This document shows, in pieces, positions 6,230 to 7,652 of a stretch of 7,652 nt of DNA. The translations under genes were made by a program, and so were the position numbers. The notes under the pieces were generated by a model, which was not told the DNA's origin, searched no databases, and saw only the letters and a program-made list of their open reading frames with translations. Source of the DNA: Ruminococcus sp. UBA3855 (lineage in GTDB: Bacteria; Bacillota; Clostridia; Oscillospirales; Ruminococcaceae); assembly GCA_002392545.1 (NCBI GenBank), contig DGHF01000186.1, positions 2,692 through 10,343 on the forward strand, read 5' to 3'. How positions within the stretch are numbered: the first letter of the stretch is position 1; every line of letters starts with the position of its first letter.

Positions 6230-6259
6230 TTGACAATTGACGTCAGACTATGATATAAT
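6230..6259 (+). promoter_or_regulatory. Promoter of the 32-codon ORF unit
   Basis: A perfect TTGACA (6230-6235), an 18-bp spacer and a perfect TATAAT (6254-6259), with TG at 6251-6252, form one of the best promoters in the window. It reads rightward, away from the minus-strand DUF434 gene whose own promoter must lie in the same region. The predicted start is near 6266. Confidence 0.8.
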
Positions 6260-6265
6260 ATCATT

Positions 6266-6403
6266 GTAAGATAAAATTTAATGGCATTGACAACGACACA
6301 TGTAGTACATTCTTGTACATAAATCTGATTACGGTACTGTCCGGATTTGGTTTTTGCAGGGATGGAATGCAGGTGTTTTTTGTTGTCAGAAGGAGGAAAA
6401 TGT
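6266..6403 (+). promoter_or_regulatory. Foldable mRNA leader of the 32-codon ORF, riboswitch-like layout, class not recognised
   Basis: A closing helix of about 10 pairs (6287-6296 with 6380-6389, core TGACAAC/GTTGTCA) encloses three possible hairpins. These are GTACA-TTCT-TGTAC (6305-6318), AAATCTG/CGGATTT (6321-6327 with 6342-6348) and TGCA/TGCA (6355-6358 with 6368-6371). AGGAGG (6391-6396) begins two bases after the closing helix, and the ATG follows at 6404. A closed multi-branch fold next to a ribosome binding site is how translational riboswitches are arranged. I do not see the conserved cores of the common riboswitch classes or a T-box. The third hairpin is weak, and the fold is by eye only. 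Confidence 0.4.
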
Positions 6404-6502
6404 ATGCCGAAAAATCAATTTGAACGCATGATGTTTGCGCTCATGACCGTGTTGGTGACAGTCCATGCATGCAAACAATTGAACTGCAATTTCTCCGCCT
6501 GA
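6404..6502 (+). CDS. 32-codon ORF, probably the cut-down start of a small membrane protein gene
   Basis: ATG at 6404, seven bases after AGGAGG, opens a 32-codon frame ending with TGA at 6500-6502. The peptide begins MPKNQFERMMFALMTVLVTVHA, basic then hydrophobic. As I remember it, this resembles the start of small multi-helix Clostridia membrane proteins (DUF2798-like), which continue with further helices. Here the frame instead ends with a short unrelated stretch (CKQLNCNFSA), and the stop falls in the loop of a terminator hairpin. The likely history is deletion of most of the gene, leaving promoter, leader, first helix and terminator. All expression signals still look intact, so a functional short peptide cannot be excluded. 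The family link is from memory and uncertain; the ORF and its signals are directly visible. Confidence 0.55.
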   Translation: MPKNQFERMMFALMTVLVTVHACKQLNCNFSA

Positions 6503-6519
6503 GATGGCGGAGATTTTTT
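6492..6519 (+). terminator. Terminator of the 32-codon ORF unit
   Basis: CTCCGCC (6493-6499) and GGCGGAG (6506-6512) form a perfect 7-bp stem, extended by T6492-A6513, with loop TGAGAT, followed by six T residues (6514-6519). The TGA of the ORF lies in the loop. The T-run overlaps the stop codon of the convergent leucine-rich repeat gene. On the minus strand only a short AT stretch follows the stem, so it works mainly rightward. Confidence 0.9.
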
Positions 6520-7652
6520 ATAATTTCCAGTCGGGTTCTTTGAAACCGATATATTCATATTTATAGTTCGTCAAGAATACCTGAATTTCATAAGCCTGTT
6601 CGTCAATCGCATGGAAAATCATTTCGTCAATATTTTCCGCCGTGACAAAATGGCTGAACGAATTGAAATACTGTTCGACCAAATCCATATTTTTGGCGGT
6701 GGTTAATTCCTTGATAATCTGGACAAATGCAGACTTGACAGCGTGTTCAATTTTCGTGTCATTGGGGTGTTTCTGGTATAATTGATAAAGAATATCATAC
6801 TTGATTTCGGGGTCAATTTTTTCCTCATATTTTCCATGAACAATCATGTAAAGACAGCTACTTTTATTAGGATTGTTTTGCATGGGAACATTGACTCCGT
6901 GACAAATCATTGTTTTCAGGTTGGGGCAACCGCTCACGATATAGCCCACGAATTTGACACTATCCGGAATGACAATTTTTTCAAGGTTGTCACAATCGTT
7001 GAATGTGCCTGCAATAATCGTTTTTGTTCCGTGTGGTAAAATGACTTCTTTCAAACTTTTGCAGATACGGAAACCAGAATCCCCAATACTATTCAGACTT
7101 TTCGGAAATTTGACTCTTTCCAGATTGTGGCAGTTTTTGAAGGCATAGCCCCCGATTTTTGTCACTTTCGAGGGAATGTCAATTTCCATCAGATTTTTGC
7201 AGTCCTCAAACGCATGATAGCAGATTTCTGTAATGCTGTCGGGAATATCAAGTGTCAGCCTGTCCACCGGACAGCGGACTAATTTCGTCAATGAAAGTGC
7301 ATTACATTCGTACAGAACCCCATTCACGAGGGTATATTTTTTGTTCGCCCTGTCAATGGAAATATCCATCAAATTATGACAGGTTGCAAAAGCGTTTTCA
7401 TATTCGATATTCGTGACAGTCGCCGGAATGTGAATGCTGGTTCGTGCCGGAGGGCAACAAATCAATGTTTGTCGCAGTTTGTCGTATAAAATGCCGTCAA
7501 TATCACAAAGATACGGATTGAATGGCGAAACCTTGATTTTCGTCAGATTTGAACAGTCATAAAATGTATGATAGCCGATTTCCTTAACACTTGGAGGAAT
7601 TTCAATTTCTGTTAATTCCTTGTGTCCGTCAAAAGAAAATGAGCCGAGTTTC
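6518..7652 (-). CDS. BspA-like leucine-rich repeat (LRR_5) protein, N-terminus outside the window
   Basis: The frame is open from the right edge to the TAA at 6518-6520, giving 377 visible residues. An internal TTG at 7465 is not the start, because repeat sequence continues upstream of it (for example LTEIEIPPSVKEIGYHTF). Repeats of about 23 residues follow the LRR_5 pattern, IPxSVTxIGxxAFxxCxNLxxI, through most of the visible part. Two are interrupted by the paired insert seen in this family (DIDGILY...TLICCP and VNGVLY...LVRCP). The last repeats reach about GCPNLKTMICHG. A helical C-terminal region of about 110 residues follows, containing ENIDEMIFHAIDEQAYEIQ and ending IGFKEPDWKL. Similar proteins in gut bacteria are surface or intracellular binding proteins of mostly unknown ligand. 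No anchor or transmembrane segment is visible, and any signal peptide would lie outside the window. Confidence 0.9.
   Translation of the reverse strand, partial: KLGSFSFDGHKELTEIEIPPSVKEIGYHTFYDCSNLTKIKVSPFNPYLCDIDGILYDKLRQTLICCPPARTSIHIPATVTNIEYENAFATCHNLMDISIDRANKKYTLVNGVLYECNALSLTKLVRCPVDRLTLDIPDSITEICYHAFEDCKNLMEIDIPSKVTKIGGYAFKNCHNLERVKFPKSLNSIGDSGFRICKSLKEVILPHGTKTIIAGTFNDCDNLEKIVIPDSVKFVGYIVSGCPNLKTMICHGVNVPMQNNPNKSSCLYMIVHGKYEEKIDPEIKYDILYQLYQKHPNDTKIEHAVKSAFVQIIKELTTAKNMDLVEQYFNSFSHFVTAENIDEMIFHAIDEQAYEIQVFLTNYKYEYIGFKEPDWKL

Noticed and set aside
6154..6264. Longer N-terminus for the DUF434 protein
   Set aside because: The extension would translate the hairpin and promoter region, while the ATG at 6153 has a ribosome binding site and the family's normal start.
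6266..6403. Known riboswitch or T-box
   Set aside because: Cores recalled for TPP, SAM, FMN, cobalamin, c-di-GMP, glycine, THF, fluoride and T-box leaders were not found by eye.
7463..7465. TTG as the start of the leucine-rich repeat gene
   Set aside because: The frame stays open to the window edge, and the upstream codons encode further typical LRR_5 repeats.
1..7652. CRISPR array, tRNA, rRNA or insertion sequence
   Set aside because: No regularly spaced repeats, cloverleaf, rRNA-like stretch or transposase frame was seen on either strand.

Overview
This 7.65 kb window looks like chromosomal DNA of a low-to-mid GC Gram-positive gut or rumen Clostridia, most likely a Ruminococcus-type member of the Oscillospiraceae. 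That placement is an inference. It rests on strong AGGAGG-type ribosome binding sites, sigma-A promoters with extended -10 boxes, a cytoplasmic GH43 pentosidase, and a BspA-type leucine-rich repeat protein. No rRNA, tRNA, CRISPR array, insertion sequence or phage gene is visible.

Layout, left to right. (1) 1-33 is the cut-off end of a repeat also found at 5406-5437. (2) 130-306 encodes a 58-residue one-helix membrane peptide that looks like a free-standing cell-wall sorting tail, under its own promoter. (3) 378-2288 is the rpsB-tsf operon (ribosomal protein S2 and elongation factor Ts), with a strong promoter, a leader of about 110 nt and a good terminator. (4) 2311-3760 is a one-gene unit for a two-helix membrane protein. 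Its extracytoplasmic part resembles a SipW/ER-type signal peptidase lacking the catalytic Ser and His, and it carries a long Pro/Gln/Met-rich cytoplasmic tail. (5) 3785-5332 is a one-gene unit for a cytoplasmic GH43 arabinofuranosidase/xylosidase. (6) 5334-5439 is a large imperfect palindrome that fills the gap to the next, convergent gene. (7) 5440-6153, minus strand, is a DUF434/DUF5616 protein with a perfect 11-bp hairpin just before its ribosome binding site. (8) 6230-6519, plus strand, is a compact unit of promoter, foldable leader of about 130 nt, ribosome binding site, 32-codon ORF and terminator, with the stop codon inside the terminator loop. (9) 6518-7652, minus strand, is a BspA-like leucine-rich repeat protein that runs off the right edge.

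Apart from rpsB and tsf, which act together in translation, the genes look like independent one-gene transcription units, most with a visible promoter and terminator. The usual pyrH-frr continuation after tsf is absent. The points most worth following up are the signal-peptidase-like protein without catalytic residues, the leader plus 32-codon ORF unit at 6230-6519, the palindromic repeat, and the free-standing sorting-tail peptide.
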